Below are positions 1-8,018 of a stretch of DNA of 64,000 bases, in pieces; within the stretch, counting starts at the first letter, position 1; each line of letters begins with the position of its first letter. The translations under genes and the position numbers were made by a program. This DNA is from Thermophilibacter immobilis (GTDB taxonomy: Bacteria > Actinomycetota > Coriobacteriia > Coriobacteriales > Atopobiaceae). The notes beneath the pieces are model-generated. The model made no database searches and was not told the origin of the DNA. It worked only from the letters and a program-made list of their open reading frames with translations. The stretch covers positions 2,012,770 through 2,076,769 of the forward strand of contig NZ_CP063767.1 in assembly GCF_015277515.1 (NCBI RefSeq), given 5' to 3'.

Positions 1-22
1 GTGGTTCATTAAACGAACCACC
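1..22 (-). terminator. Hairpin downstream of the RpiR regulator gene
   Basis: Seven-base arms (bases 1-7 and 15-21) pair around a 7-base loop, 21 bases past the regulator stop codon on the minus strand. The sequence that would carry the U tract lies outside the window, so a terminator role is inferred from position and stem only. Confidence 0.45.
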
Positions 23-42
23 AGGTCAGTGGAGGTTAGCGG

Positions 43-891
43 CTACGCACCGTAAAGATGTAGGTAGCATGCCGAAAGCAAGTCAAAGAAGTATGTCATC
101 CCATATTTTCCGAACAACCCCCAGCTGTCGTGGTCAATGGGGCTGCAGTTGAGACAGTAAGTTCGGTCATAGTCATCAATGCGCACGGCTGCGGGGTTTG
201 CCGTAATAAGGTACTTCTCGGATTCGATCTCGCTGATCCAGCTCTCTATATTACGTGCGAACACGCCGGACGCCGAGACCACCACAACGAGTCGGTCCTC
301 GTCATCTGTAGACTCCACGAGGCGCGTCCGATAAGAATCCGTTGCAAGTTGAATGAACTTTTGCGCATAGAAGAGCTCCTGCTGAAATCGCACAAGCGTT
401 CCGCTGGTATTGTTGGCGCATACGAGAACCACGCCGGCATGATCATGGAGGCTCCGAGAAAGGGCAACGACCTGGTCGTTGTTCACCGTGCGTCCCATCT
501 CCGACAACATATCCTCAATGCCCCCGTCGAGGCTTGCACGATACTCCACAACATTTTCCTGCAGGTCTCGATGGTTAAGGTCGCTCGGATAGGCGGCTGT
601 TGTCACCTGAGACTTAAGCTCGCTGAAGCTGCTAAAACCCAGCTTGTTGCAAAATCGACGGACCGCCGAGCGCGTCACAAAGGCATTCTCCGTGATATCG
701 GTAATCATCAAGGAGCGCAAGTTGTCCAAGCGTGGAACGAGGTAGCGGGCAATAGCGTAGTCGCTGTCTCGCTTGCGCGAGTTGAGAATTTCCGAGATTG
801 AACTGAGGAGGCCAAAGCCGTTAGCGTCCACGTCTGACCCCCGTCTCGTATGCGTCAGCTCTTGGGCTGGCGTATCAAATCCCGATACCAT
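43..891 (-). CDS. MurR/RpiR-family transcriptional regulator (HTH + SIS domain)
   Basis: A 282-residue protein with an N-terminal RpiR-type helix-turn-helix (about residues 25-95; SAVRRFCNKLGFSSFSELK is the recognition-helix region) and a C-terminal SIS sugar-phosphate-binding fold (about 130-270; VVVVSASGVFARNI). RpiR proteins sense phosphosugars and switch neighbouring catabolic genes. The gene overlaps the 3' end of the GH1 gene by 37 bases, so the two are very likely co-transcribed and the regulator probably answers to a product of that glycosidase or its PTS substrate. The start at 891 has only a weak G-rich ribosome site, and a start a few codons further in cannot be excluded. Family assignment is firm; the ligand is unknown. 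Confidence 0.88.
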   Translation of the reverse strand: MVSGFDTPAQELTHTRRGSDVDANGFGLLSSISEILNSRKRDSDYAIARYLVPRLDNLRSLMITDITENAFVTRSAVRRFCNKLGFSSFSELKSQVTTAAYPSDLNHRDLQENVVEYRASLDGGIEDMLSEMGRTVNNDQVVALSRSLHDHAGVVLVCANNTSGTLVRFQQELFYAQKFIQLATDSYRTRLVESTDDEDRLVVVVSASGVFARNIESWISEIESEKYLITANPAAVRIDDYDRTYCLNCSPIDHDSWGLFGKYGMTYFFDLLSACYLHLYGA

Positions 892-2273
892 CCCCAGCTC
901 TTCTTGGGAATCCGCTTGAGACCGTTGTCAAAGTCAACGCGCACGAGGCCATAGCGCTTCTCGTAGCCGTTGACCCAGCTATAGAGGTCCATGGTAGACC
1001 AATAGTAATAGCCTCGCACGTTGGCACCTTCACGCTTGGCTTTCTCCAGATGGTCCAGAAACTCTCCGATAACCGATATGCGCCCATCGTCTTCCACGAA
1101 ACCGCGCGCGTCAGGCGTCTCGTAGCTGCCGTGTCCGTTTTCGGCGACCACGGGAGGGTTGCCGTACTGCTCCTTCACCCGCATAAGCGACGAGTACATG
1201 ACGCGAGGGAGAAGCTCTCTTCCCCACTGGTTGTGTGTCTCCCCTGCATCGTAGGCAGTTTCAAACAGGGGGGCGACCACCTGCCCCTCCACGCTCGAGC
1301 TGTCCGCTCCCTTTATGTTCCCAGACGCCTGCATGGCGCCGCCCTGCCAGTCCGTTACATACTTGCGGCAGAACACGTTCAGGCTCAGAAAGTCTACGAT
1401 ACCGTCGGAGAAAATCTCCTCTTCATTGGGCACGCGATACAGATAGGTGCCTAGCTTCTCAAGCATGGCATTGGTCTCGGGGGGAATCCTGCCCTCGAGT
1501 GCCGGACACAGGATCAATCGATTGTAGAAGAAGTCAGCCGCTGCATAAACGCCCTCACGACCTCGCGTCCCCGGGGCCAGCTCAACATTGCAGTCTTGAT
1601 GTATAACGCCAATGGCCCCCTCATAGCCGCCCCCATGGAACGCCTTAATCGCCTTGGCGCTCCCCAGCATCTGGTTGTACTGCCACTGAAGGTACGACTG
1701 GATATCCACATGCCGGCAAGGCGGGTAAATCCCCAGAAAGTTGGCACAGTAGCTGTAGTACTGAGGCTCGTCCACCGTCGACCAGAGGCACACGCGGTCG
1801 CCAAAACGCTCAAAGCACACGCAGGCGTACGCGCAGAAGGCATCTGCGGTAGCAGAGTTCGACCACCCCCCCGTAAGGGCCATGGCATAGGGCAGGTCAT
1901 ACTGGAGGAGGGTGAGATTGGGCTCCACCCCTCGTTCGACGCAGTAGTCAATGAGATCATTGTAGAAGGAGACGCCCTGCTCGTTCACCTCACCGGTACC
2001 CTGGGGAATGATGCGACTCCATGAGAGGGACAGGCGCACGGAGTTCTGGCCGCCCTGGGCCATGAGGTCAATGTCCTCGCGATAACGATGATAGAAGTCG
2101 CTTGTCTGCGTAGCATCAACGTGATTGGTATTCATGTGAGGCTGTGCGTTGAAGTAGTCCCACTCGCCTAGGCCCCTTCCGTCAGCATCCCACGCACCCT
2201 CACACTGATACGCGGAGTTTGCCGAGCCCCAGATGAAGGGACGCCCCTCGAACTCTCTTGATGTGAACCTCAT
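855..2273 (-). CDS. GH1 family phospho-beta-glycosidase (6-phospho-beta-galactosidase-like)
   Basis: A 472-residue, full-length GH1 TIM-barrel enzyme. The nucleophile is Glu378 in VVAENGHG and the acid/base is Glu169 in STVDEP. In nearly all GH1 enzymes the residue before the acid/base is Asn (NEP); here it is Asp168, which is unusual. The C-terminal segment SWVNGYEKRYG keeps the Ser432, Lys439 and Tyr441 positions that bind the 6-phosphate in LacG-type enzymes, and Trp433 matches the galacto-type residue. A 6-phospho-beta-galactosidase or related intracellular phospho-glycosidase is therefore the best guess. It lies just upstream of, and overlaps, the RpiR regulator. Its substrate would arrive through a PTS, but no dedicated EII genes are adjacent in this transcription unit. 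Confidence 0.88.
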   Translation of the reverse strand: MRFTSREFEGRPFIWGSANSAYQCEGAWDADGRGLGEWDYFNAQPHMNTNHVDATQTSDFYHRYREDIDLMAQGGQNSVRLSLSWSRIIPQGTGEVNEQGVSFYNDLIDYCVERGVEPNLTLLQYDLPYAMALTGGWSNSATADAFCAYACVCFERFGDRVCLWSTVDEPQYYSYCANFLGIYPPCRHVDIQSYLQWQYNQMLGSAKAIKAFHGGGYEGAIGVIHQDCNVELAPGTRGREGVYAAADFFYNRLILCPALEGRIPPETNAMLEKLGTYLYRVPNEEEIFSDGIVDFLSLNVFCRKYVTDWQGGAMQASGNIKGADSSSVEGQVVAPLFETAYDAGETHNQWGRELLPRVMYSSLMRVKEQYGNPPVVAENGHGSYETPDARGFVEDDGRISVIGEFLDHLEKAKREGANVRGYYYWSTMDLYSWVNGYEKRYGLVRVDFDNGLKRIPKKSWGWYRDLIRQPKS

Positions 2274-2373
2274 GCCCCAGCCTCCCCGAGCTCATGCTTC
2301 TGGGGCTACTGTAGCGTCTGGTCGGGGATCAAGGCGCTTCAAATAATGAAGCGCGACCGTGGCCGGACTCTTT

Positions 2374-2397
2374 GCGGCGCGTTCTTTGAACGCCACC
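2374..2397. promoter_or_regulatory. Palindromic operator candidate upstream of GH1-rpiR
   Basis: The core GCGTTC-TTT-GAACGC (2379-2393) is a perfect 6+6 palindrome set in GCGGCGCGTTCTTTGAACGC plus CACC. A near copy differing at three bases occurs at 9157-9180 upstream of lacI. This one lies about 105 bases upstream of the GH1 start. Operator function is inferred; RpiR or LacI are the obvious candidates to bind it. Confidence 0.45.
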
Positions 2398-2451
2398 AGC
2401 GGCTCAAGGTGAAATAGCCAATCAGGAACTGCTGGTGGCGTTCAAGGAACC
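2381..2451 (-). terminator. Large inverted repeat between the aldolase and GH1 genes
   Basis: Bases 2381-2400 pair with 2431-2451 with only about one mismatch, across a 30-base loop that itself can form a GGCT/AGCC stem. It separates the end of the PTS operon (stop at 2490) from the GH1 gene. There is no U tract, so it may be a processing or attenuation structure rather than an intrinsic terminator. One arm contains the operator-like palindrome at 2379-2393. Confidence 0.4.
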
Positions 2452-2489
2452 GCGAGAGCGCCCAACAAGAGCTACCCCGAGCGGTGAGG

Positions 2490-3134
2490 CTATCTCATCC
2501 TTGCGCGCGTGTCGTCAATGATGCGACGCACCTCAGATGCGTTGAGGGCAATCTCCTCCACGGCGCCCTTAGTAAGTAGACCACCCATTCCGCAGCAGTC
2601 AACGCCCTTTTCCACCCATTCGGAGAGGTTTTCAAGGGTGATGCCACCCGAGGCCATAAGGGGCATCCAGGGAGTCGGCGTCTTGAAGAGCCCTACGAGT
2701 GACGGACCATAGGTGTTGGAGATGGGGAAGCACTTGATGAATGCCGCCCCCACCTCGAGCGCGTGGTTTGCCTCGGTCATCGTGGTGCAGCCCGGGGCGT
2801 AGGGAATCTGATAGAGATTACAGGTCCGAGCGACCTCTTCAGAGAAGCAGTTGGCAACCACAAACTGGGCACCAGACATCTGAGCTAGGCGCGCCGTCGC
2901 AGCATCCATGACCGTGCCCGCGCCCACGAGCACGTCATGGCCAAAGCGCTCTCGTATGCCAGAGATGACCTCTCCTGCGTTGGGCAGGGTGTAGCTTATC
3001 TCCATCGCCCTGACGCCACCTTTGAGCAGTCCTTCCGCTATCTCGCAGCCACGCTCAACCGTAGGCGTTCTCACGACCGCAAACGCACAGGTCTCGTAGA
3101 GGGCCTGGGTAACGGTTGCTTTTTGCATATTCAT
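2490..3134 (-). CDS. KDPG/KHG-type aldolase (Eda family)
   Basis: A class I aldolase of 214 residues, the normal Eda length. It would split 2-keto-3-deoxy-6-phosphogluconate, or a related 2-keto-3-deoxy sugar-acid phosphate, into pyruvate and an aldehyde phosphate. The Schiff-base lysine is Lys134 in AAFIKCFPIS, and Glu45 sits at the expected general acid/base position. The start at 3134 is chosen because it is preceded by AAGGAG with a 6-base spacer; a longer reading to 3176 would lack this site. It is the last gene of the PTS operon, 51 bases after the DapA-like aldolase. The exact substrate (KDPG or a galactonate analogue) cannot be told from sequence. Confidence 0.87.
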   Translation of the reverse strand: MNMQKATVTQALYETCAFAVVRTPTVERGCEIAEGLLKGGVRAMEISYTLPNAGEVISGIRERFGHDVLVGAGTVMDAATARLAQMSGAQFVVANCFSEEVARTCNLYQIPYAPGCTTMTEANHALEVGAAFIKCFPISNTYGPSLVGLFKTPTPWMPLMASGGITLENLSEWVEKGVDCCGMGGLLTKGAVEEIALNASEVRRIIDDTRARMR

Positions 3135-3185
3135 GCATTTCTCCTTGTCTTGTGCACCAGGGCGTAAGGTCATCATTGAATGCCC

Positions 3186-4082
3186 CTACGCATGTGCAAT
3201 ACCATAATGATCGAGCATGACCCTGATGGAATCGTCGAGCCCGGCAGGCACCTCGCCCACGGGTCTTCGAGCTGGGCCTACGGGCACGCCCGCAAGTTCG
3301 AGGGAGCGCTTGAGCATCGAGGGGGTCGAGCCTAGGTGAAGAACGTCTCGAAGGGGCTCGATGTCCGCCTGAAGACGCGTGACAGCGGTAGTGTCACCTC
3401 TCTTGAGCGCATTCCATAGGGTCACCACCACATCACAGATGAGATTGGCCGTACCGGCGATTGTCCCGGATGCCCCCAGTTCGTAGGCCTCCGAGATCTT
3501 TCCATCAGACCCTACGAGCACATCCATGTCATGTCCCCTTGCGGCACGTACGTAACTCGCGAGATTGTCCATGTCTCCCGAAGAGTCCTTAATACCTCTA
3601 ATGTTATCGATCGGGGCTAGCTTGGCCACAATGCCAGCCGGCAAATTCATGCCTGTGGATTTGGGAATGTTGTAGAGAATAATTGGAATTTTTACGCTTG
3701 CCGAGACATCCTCATAGTAGCTTTCGATCTCCCTGGAGGTGATGCCCATGAAGTAGGGGTTAATGACCGAGAGCGCCGATGCCCCCAAGGCCTCCGCCTC
3801 ACGCGACAGCTCACATGCCTCATACGTAGAGCAGGAACCCGTTCCCACGTACACGGGCACGCGCCCTCTCACATACTCTATGACATGGCGAGAAAAGTCG
3901 ACTTTCTCCTTGTGGCCCACAAGATGGAACTCTCCGTTAGAGCCAAAGACGAAGATGCCCGAGGCACCCGCAGAGACAAGCCTGTCGATGAGCTGCTCGG
4001 CCACCTCGTAATTGATGGTCTGTCTCTCATCACGATTGAACGGGGTGACCATGGGAACGATGACACCAGAAAAAGTTGTCAT
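3186..4082 (-). CDS. DapA/NanA/HOGA-family class I aldolase or dehydratase
   Basis: A 298-residue TIM-barrel protein of the dihydrodipicolinate synthase/N-acetylneuraminate lyase superfamily. Schiff-base Lys165 (GIKDSSGD) and Tyr137 (ILYNIP) are present. The substrate loop reads GSNGEF (47-52), as in 4-hydroxy-2-oxoglutarate aldolases, rather than the GTTGE of true DapA. Within a PTS operon that also encodes a KDPG-type aldolase, a role in cleaving or dehydrating a 2-keto sugar acid is more likely than lysine biosynthesis. It sits 44 bases downstream of the IIA gene. The family is certain and the reaction is inferred. Confidence 0.8.
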   Translation of the reverse strand: MTTFSGVIVPMVTPFNRDERQTINYEVAEQLIDRLVSAGASGIFVFGSNGEFHLVGHKEKVDFSRHVIEYVRGRVPVYVGTGSCSTYEACELSREAEALGASALSVINPYFMGITSREIESYYEDVSASVKIPIILYNIPKSTGMNLPAGIVAKLAPIDNIRGIKDSSGDMDNLASYVRAARGHDMDVLVGSDGKISEAYELGASGTIAGTANLICDVVVTLWNALKRGDTTAVTRLQADIEPLRDVLHLGSTPSMLKRSLELAGVPVGPARRPVGEVPAGLDDSIRVMLDHYGIAHA

Positions 4083-4126
4083 AGCACTGTCTTTCTCCTA
4101 GAGACCTTCCGCAAAACGACGTATTC

Positions 4127-4522
4127 CTATGTGTCCAAGAGCTCATTGGTGTGAACCGCACTTTCCCTGATGAGAGACAGCGCCTCATCCACAAGCTCTG
4201 CAGTGAACTTCCCCTGGTCAAGACTCATGTAGAGCCCGATGAGCGCGGGCAGATTCACCCCCGTAATTACATCGCACTGATACTTACGCGTCAGGGCGGA
4301 GAAGACGTTGGAAGGAGTTCCCCCTAAGAGGTCGACGAGCACAATCACGCGCTCACCATGAGCCGCAGCGAGTTTCTCTTCAGCCAGGCACGTGAAATCT
4401 TCGAAGGACATCCCCGGCATGAGAGACACGACCTCGATGCCCTCAAGCTTTCCTAGTATCATCTCGGCGGACTTCACGAGTTCTTCGCCAAGCCTTCCAT
4501 GCGTTCCTAGAACAATTTTCAT
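4127..4522 (-). CDS. PTS mannose-family IIA component
   Basis: A single-domain EIIA-Man protein of 131 residues that accepts phosphate from HPr on His8 (KIVLGTHGRLGEE) and passes it to IIB. The LLGGTPSN segment (about 65-72) is typical of the fold. I start at 4522, where CAGGAAACGT precedes the ATG; the upstream in-frame ATG at 4540 has no ribosome site. The gene lies between the hydroxyacid dehydrogenase and the DapA-like aldolase instead of next to IIB, so the EII genes are interleaved with enzyme genes. Confidence 0.9.
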   Translation of the reverse strand: MKIVLGTHGRLGEELVKSAEMILGKLEGIEVVSLMPGMSFEDFTCLAEEKLAAAHGERVIVLVDLLGGTPSNVFSALTRKYQCDVITGVNLPALIGLYMSLDQGKFTAELVDEALSLIRESAVHTNELLDT

Positions 4523-4542
4523 ACGTTTCCTGTCTGCCATAC

Positions 4543-5472
4543 CTAGAGGCCCAGGTGCTCGAGCACGACACCCGTGGAGACGGCACAGGTACGTGCCTCC
4601 GATTCATTGGTCCTTGAGCCAATGTGGGGAGTGAGCAGGAAGTTGTCGAGCGAGAGCAGGCGGTCATCAGGTGCGGGGGGTTCTTTCGAATACACGTCAA
4701 AACATGCGGAGCGAATCTCCCCATTCATGAGGGCGTTGTAAAGATCGCCTTCATCCACGACCCCTCCGCGCGCGGCGTTGACCAAGCATGCGTTGGCTTT
4801 CATAAGCTTGAGTTCTGGCTCAGCAATCAAGTTGTGCGTACTCTCAAGCAAGGGGACATGAAGAGATACATAGTCGGAGCCCTCGAGAAGATCGTCGAAA
4901 CTCGCTATCTCAGCGCCGTACTCCTCTGCTGTTTTTGTATCCACAACAAGGGCATCATAGGCCTTAACACGCATGCCGATTCCCGCGGCAATTCGCGAGA
5001 GACATTTCCCGATAGCGCCAAATCCTACGATACCTAGCGTCTTTCCAGCAAGCTCTGTCCCTGTCGGCTTACCCCATCCTCCGCCTTTAACCTCACGAAG
5101 CGCGGGCCACAGATTCTTGGCGTCTGCGAACATGAGCGCGGCCACATGCTCGGCAACGGACAGCGAGTTTGATCCGACAGTACGCCCCACGAAAATTCCC
5201 CTCTTAGCGGCATGCGCAACATTGATGTTGTCGGTCCCCACTCCGAACTTACAAATCACCTTAAGGTGGGAGCACATGTCGATGACCTCATCGCCCATCC
5301 GGTCAACGCCGACGATAATGGCGTCGGCATCGGTCGCCTTCTTAAGGAATTGCTCTGGCGAATAGGCCCTGCCAGTGTCGTTGTAGTCCACCTCGAGTCC
5401 CTTGGATTCCATCCGCTTGACCTCATCGAGCCCATACTTGGCAAACCCACGGGGCGTGATGAGAACTTTCAT
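4543..5472 (-). CDS. D-2-hydroxyacid dehydrogenase (SerA-like)
   Basis: A 309-residue NAD-dependent D-isomer 2-hydroxyacid dehydrogenase. It has an N-terminal substrate domain, the Rossmann motif GFGAIG (about residue 150), the catalytic Arg in NAARGGVVDE and the catalytic His in TPHIGS. It lacks the ACT/regulatory domain of long SerA proteins. In this sugar-acid PTS operon it could reduce a 2-keto acid, or oxidise a 2-hydroxy acid, derived from the imported compound (for instance a 2-ketogluconate-type reductase) instead of acting in serine synthesis. That role is inferred from context. A phosphoglycerate dehydrogenase remains possible. Confidence 0.82.
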   Translation of the reverse strand: MKVLITPRGFAKYGLDEVKRMESKGLEVDYNDTGRAYSPEQFLKKATDADAIIVGVDRMGDEVIDMCSHLKVICKFGVGTDNINVAHAAKRGIFVGRTVGSNSLSVAEHVAALMFADAKNLWPALREVKGGGWGKPTGTELAGKTLGIVGFGAIGKCLSRIAAGIGMRVKAYDALVVDTKTAEEYGAEIASFDDLLEGSDYVSLHVPLLESTHNLIAEPELKLMKANACLVNAARGGVVDEGDLYNALMNGEIRSACFDVYSKEPPAPDDRLLSLDNFLLTPHIGSRTNESEARTCAVSTGVVLEHLGL

Positions 5473-5546
5473 GAATGCTCCTCTCTGCCCATCGGAGCGT
5501 CGGCTTACGCTGATAAAGCCGACGCCCCGGGGCGCGAATAAAATGC

Positions 5547-6455
5547 CTAAAGAACACCAAGACCCGTCAGGACGATGGCAATGACCATGGTGTAGATAAT
5601 CAAACGTAGATACTTTGGTCCGCGCTTTGTGATGTAGAGGTACATGCCCATGACAACGCAGAAGGGCAGCAGGCCGGGAAGCATGCCATCCAGAATACTC
5701 TGAAGCGTCGTGGTCCCTCCGCCGCTCGTAAACTCAAGAGCCGTACTCACCTTCACATAGGAAGCAGAGAGGCATCCCACCATAAAAATGCCGAGAATAC
5801 TCGCGATATCAATAACACGCTTGATGGCCCCCGAATGAAGAATCTCGGTCACGGCCTCACGGCCCAGCGTATATCCCTTTTGGAACAAGAACCAAGACCA
5901 TCCACATGACCAGAGGATGTAAACAAGGCCAGGAATAAAGGCCGCGATAACAGAGCCCTGCAGGGCCATCGGAACGAATATGCCCAGGGGAATAGTGGCC
6001 ACTATCCCCTGATCAACCGAGTCGCCGATACCCGCAAGGGGTCCCATAAGGCCAATCTTGATTGACTGAATCATGTCGGCCGTAATTTCCTCAGCTCCAT
6101 TGGCGCGCTGTTCTTCGAGGGAAATCACGATGCCATGGATAACGCTGCCCCAGTCACAGTTCGTGTTAAACATGGACGTGTGACGCTCAAAAGCAGCCCT
6201 GAGCTCATCGGGATCATTTTTGTACAGCTTTTGCAGAACTTTATTCATGGAATAGGAAAACGCAAGCGCCTGCATACGATCAAAGCTTACCGGAACCTCG
6301 ACGGCGAGGCACCATTTCCACCAAGCCTTGAGCAGGTCGGTCTTGGTAACAGCAGAAACATTCTCAGACTTCATCACGTTCTCTATGCTGTCCTGTACGG
6401 CTTTCTGATCCATAACGGGTTCTTCCTGTCCCCTAGCGCTGTCTCCGTTAGACAT
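5547..6455 (-). CDS. PTS mannose-family IID component
   Basis: A 302-residue membrane protein of the EIID-Man family with the typical GPLAGIGDSVDQG loop and several C-terminal membrane segments. It forms the sugar channel with IIC. Its ATG overlaps the last eight bases of the IIC gene and follows AAGGAGG with a 6-base spacer, indicating translational coupling. A 14-codon longer reading from a TTG at 6497 is possible but lies inside IIC and has no ribosome site. Confidence 0.92.
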   Translation of the reverse strand: MSNGDSARGQEEPVMDQKAVQDSIENVMKSENVSAVTKTDLLKAWWKWCLAVEVPVSFDRMQALAFSYSMNKVLQKLYKNDPDELRAAFERHTSMFNTNCDWGSVIHGIVISLEEQRANGAEEITADMIQSIKIGLMGPLAGIGDSVDQGIVATIPLGIFVPMALQGSVIAAFIPGLVYILWSCGWSWFLFQKGYTLGREAVTEILHSGAIKRVIDIASILGIFMVGCLSASYVKVSTALEFTSGGGTTTLQSILDGMLPGLLPFCVVMGMYLYITKRGPKYLRLIIYTMVIAIVLTGLGVL

Positions 6456-7206
6456 CAAGAACCTCCTTCTCGTTGTGCTGTACGAACAGAGACGCAATCA
6501 TGGCGAAGCACAGACCAATGACAGCTCCCGTAAGCATCGAGAAGCCAAGGAGCTCGTAGAGGAAGAAGCCCAGGACAAAGAAGGGAAGGTAGTGCCTCTT
6601 GCCCATAACCACGAGCGTCAGGGCAAAACCGAGGGCGGGAAGCATATTGCCCGCGTTACTAAGCCCACCCATTACCCACTGCGGTATGACATCAAGGAAG
6701 GCCTGAACAGCGGAGGGGCCTACCAACGTGGCGATAAAGACCGGGGTAAAATACAGAACCCCGTTCGCGAGCCAGGGGATGAGAAACGAAAACTTAGCAA
6801 GCGCATCGTATTTTCCCTCGACGACCAGCTGGTCACCCTTAGTATTAAAGAAGGAGTTGATCGTCCTGCGCACATTGTTGATGAGGACTCCAAGGACACC
6901 GAACGGCACCGCCAATGCTACGGCCGTACCCGGGTCAAGTCCGTTTACCAGCGCTGCCGGAATGGCGATGCAAGCGGCAAGCCCCTGGTCGGAGGGGATG
7001 TTACCCCCAGCCTCAATGCCGCCCATATACATGAGCTGGATGCTTGCGCCCAGGAGCAGTCCCATTTGGACATCCCCGTAAATCGCGCCTATGACGACAC
7101 CGAGGACGACGGGTTTGCGAAACGCAAAGGAAAAGTAATAGAAAGCTCGTCCCATAGAGACCCAGTACACCAGTCCTACGAGAACCGCGCGGAGAACATC
7201 GTTCAT
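6448..7206 (-). CDS. PTS mannose-family IIC component
   Basis: A 252-residue polytopic permease of the EIIC-Man/Sor family. The hydrophobic segments and the GASIQLMYMGGIEAGGNIPSD region are diagnostic. GGGGGAGG precedes the start. It is the second gene of the operon, 21 bases after IIB, and overlaps IID. It forms the translocation unit with IID. Confidence 0.92.
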   Translation of the reverse strand: MNDVLRAVLVGLVYWVSMGRAFYYFSFAFRKPVVLGVVIGAIYGDVQMGLLLGASIQLMYMGGIEAGGNIPSDQGLAACIAIPAALVNGLDPGTAVALAVPFGVLGVLINNVRRTINSFFNTKGDQLVVEGKYDALAKFSFLIPWLANGVLYFTPVFIATLVGPSAVQAFLDVIPQWVMGGLSNAGNMLPALGFALTLVVMGKRHYLPFFVLGFFLYELLGFSMLTGAVIGLCFAMIASLFVQHNEKEVLDV

Positions 7207-7227
7207 TGCTTCCTCCCCCAGCTCTAT

Positions 7228-7716
7228 TTAATGATTAAATTTTTCAGCGACTTTTTCGAGCGAGGCAACTGGGTAGTCGGTTGTGGTTTGAAAGTAGATT
7301 TCCACCCCAGTCGCTTGGATTTCGAGAAGGGTGTCCAGGTCCCTCTGGTCAAGCGTTATGGGCCCGTGTACCGCTTTTCGTCCCGCCGCCCCACCAAGGC
7401 CACCAATTTGGACGCGCGTGAATTGCACACCTGCGTCAACTGCGGTCTTGAGTGCCTGCACGTTTTTAAGCAGCAGCATGACACGACCGGAATCAAGCTC
7501 CCCATTTGACTGGGCTGCCACCGCCTCATTCGCAGATACGATGACGATTTTTACTCCTTTTGGAGCTGCCATCTTAAAGACATCCTGCATAAAGGAGTCG
7601 TTACGCAGGTCGTCATCAATTGTCACGATTTTATTGATGTTGTAAAAGCTCATCCAATTAGTGATCACCTGCCCGTGGATAAGTCGGTAGTCGACTCTTG
7701 TCAGCTCTACGCCCAT
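7228..7716 (-). CDS. PTS mannose-family IIB component
   Basis: A 162-residue EIIB-Man/Sor protein. The phosphorylated residue is His14 in RVDYRLIHGQV. The start at 7716 follows AAAGGGGATTC; a 20-codon longer reading from 7776 would cover what is probably the leader. First gene of a seven-gene operon (IIB-IIC-IID-dehydrogenase-IIA-aldolase-aldolase) downstream of lacI and two operator-like palindromes. Sorbose-, gluco- or sugar-acid-type specificity cannot be decided from this subunit. Confidence 0.9.
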   Translation of the reverse strand: MGVELTRVDYRLIHGQVITNWMSFYNINKIVTIDDDLRNDSFMQDVFKMAAPKGVKIVIVSANEAVAAQSNGELDSGRVMLLLKNVQALKTAVDAGVQFTRVQIGGLGGAAGRKAVHGPITLDQRDLDTLLEIQATGVEIYFQTTTDYPVASLEKVAEKFNH

Positions 7717-7797
7717 GAATCCCCTTTCTACAAAACCTGACCTATCTCGACACTGTTCTCTGCATCCCACCGTCAAATTCCTCTTGTAATCCTCTGA

Positions 7798-7813
7798 GGT
7801 GCAACGTTAAACC
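7798..7813. promoter_or_regulatory. LacI-type operator candidate, proximal to the PTS operon
   Basis: GGTGCAACGTTAAACC: one perfect half and one degenerate half of the palindrome found at 7909-7924, with the same central CG. It lies about 82 bases upstream of the IIB start. Function as a LacI-family operator is inferred from sequence symmetry and position. Confidence 0.5.
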
Positions 7814-7908
7814 AAGTAACTGCACCCGTTTCCTCTCTCTTCCGTCAAATGCGGGGAAATCGACTTCTCTCTTTCAACCTTTTGGTAATCACACCCAACT
7901 TCTCTTTT

Positions 7909-7924
7909 GATTTAACGTTAAACC
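7909..7924. promoter_or_regulatory. LacI-type operator candidate, distal to the PTS operon
   Basis: GATTTAACGTTAAACC contains a perfect 12-base palindrome (7911-7922) with the central CG typical of LacI-family operators. It lies between the lacI stop (8019) and the PTS operon, 111 bases centre-to-centre from the second site at 7798-7813. The pair could hold a repressor loop. Confidence 0.55.
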
Positions 7925-8018
7925 TACTGGTGCAGCACCATTAAAAGGCATGGATTATGAATAGGAGGTATCGCTACCGCGAAAGGACCAAATTTATCGG
8001 TAACCGGTATTGGAACGC

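Noticed and set aside
3186-4082. Calling the aldolase dapA
   Set aside because: The substrate loop reads GSNGE instead of GTTGE and the gene lies in a catabolic PTS operon, so lysine biosynthesis is unlikely.
4543-5472. Calling the dehydrogenase serA (serine biosynthesis)
   Set aside because: It lacks the C-terminal regulatory domain and sits inside a sugar-type PTS operon; only the broad family is supported.
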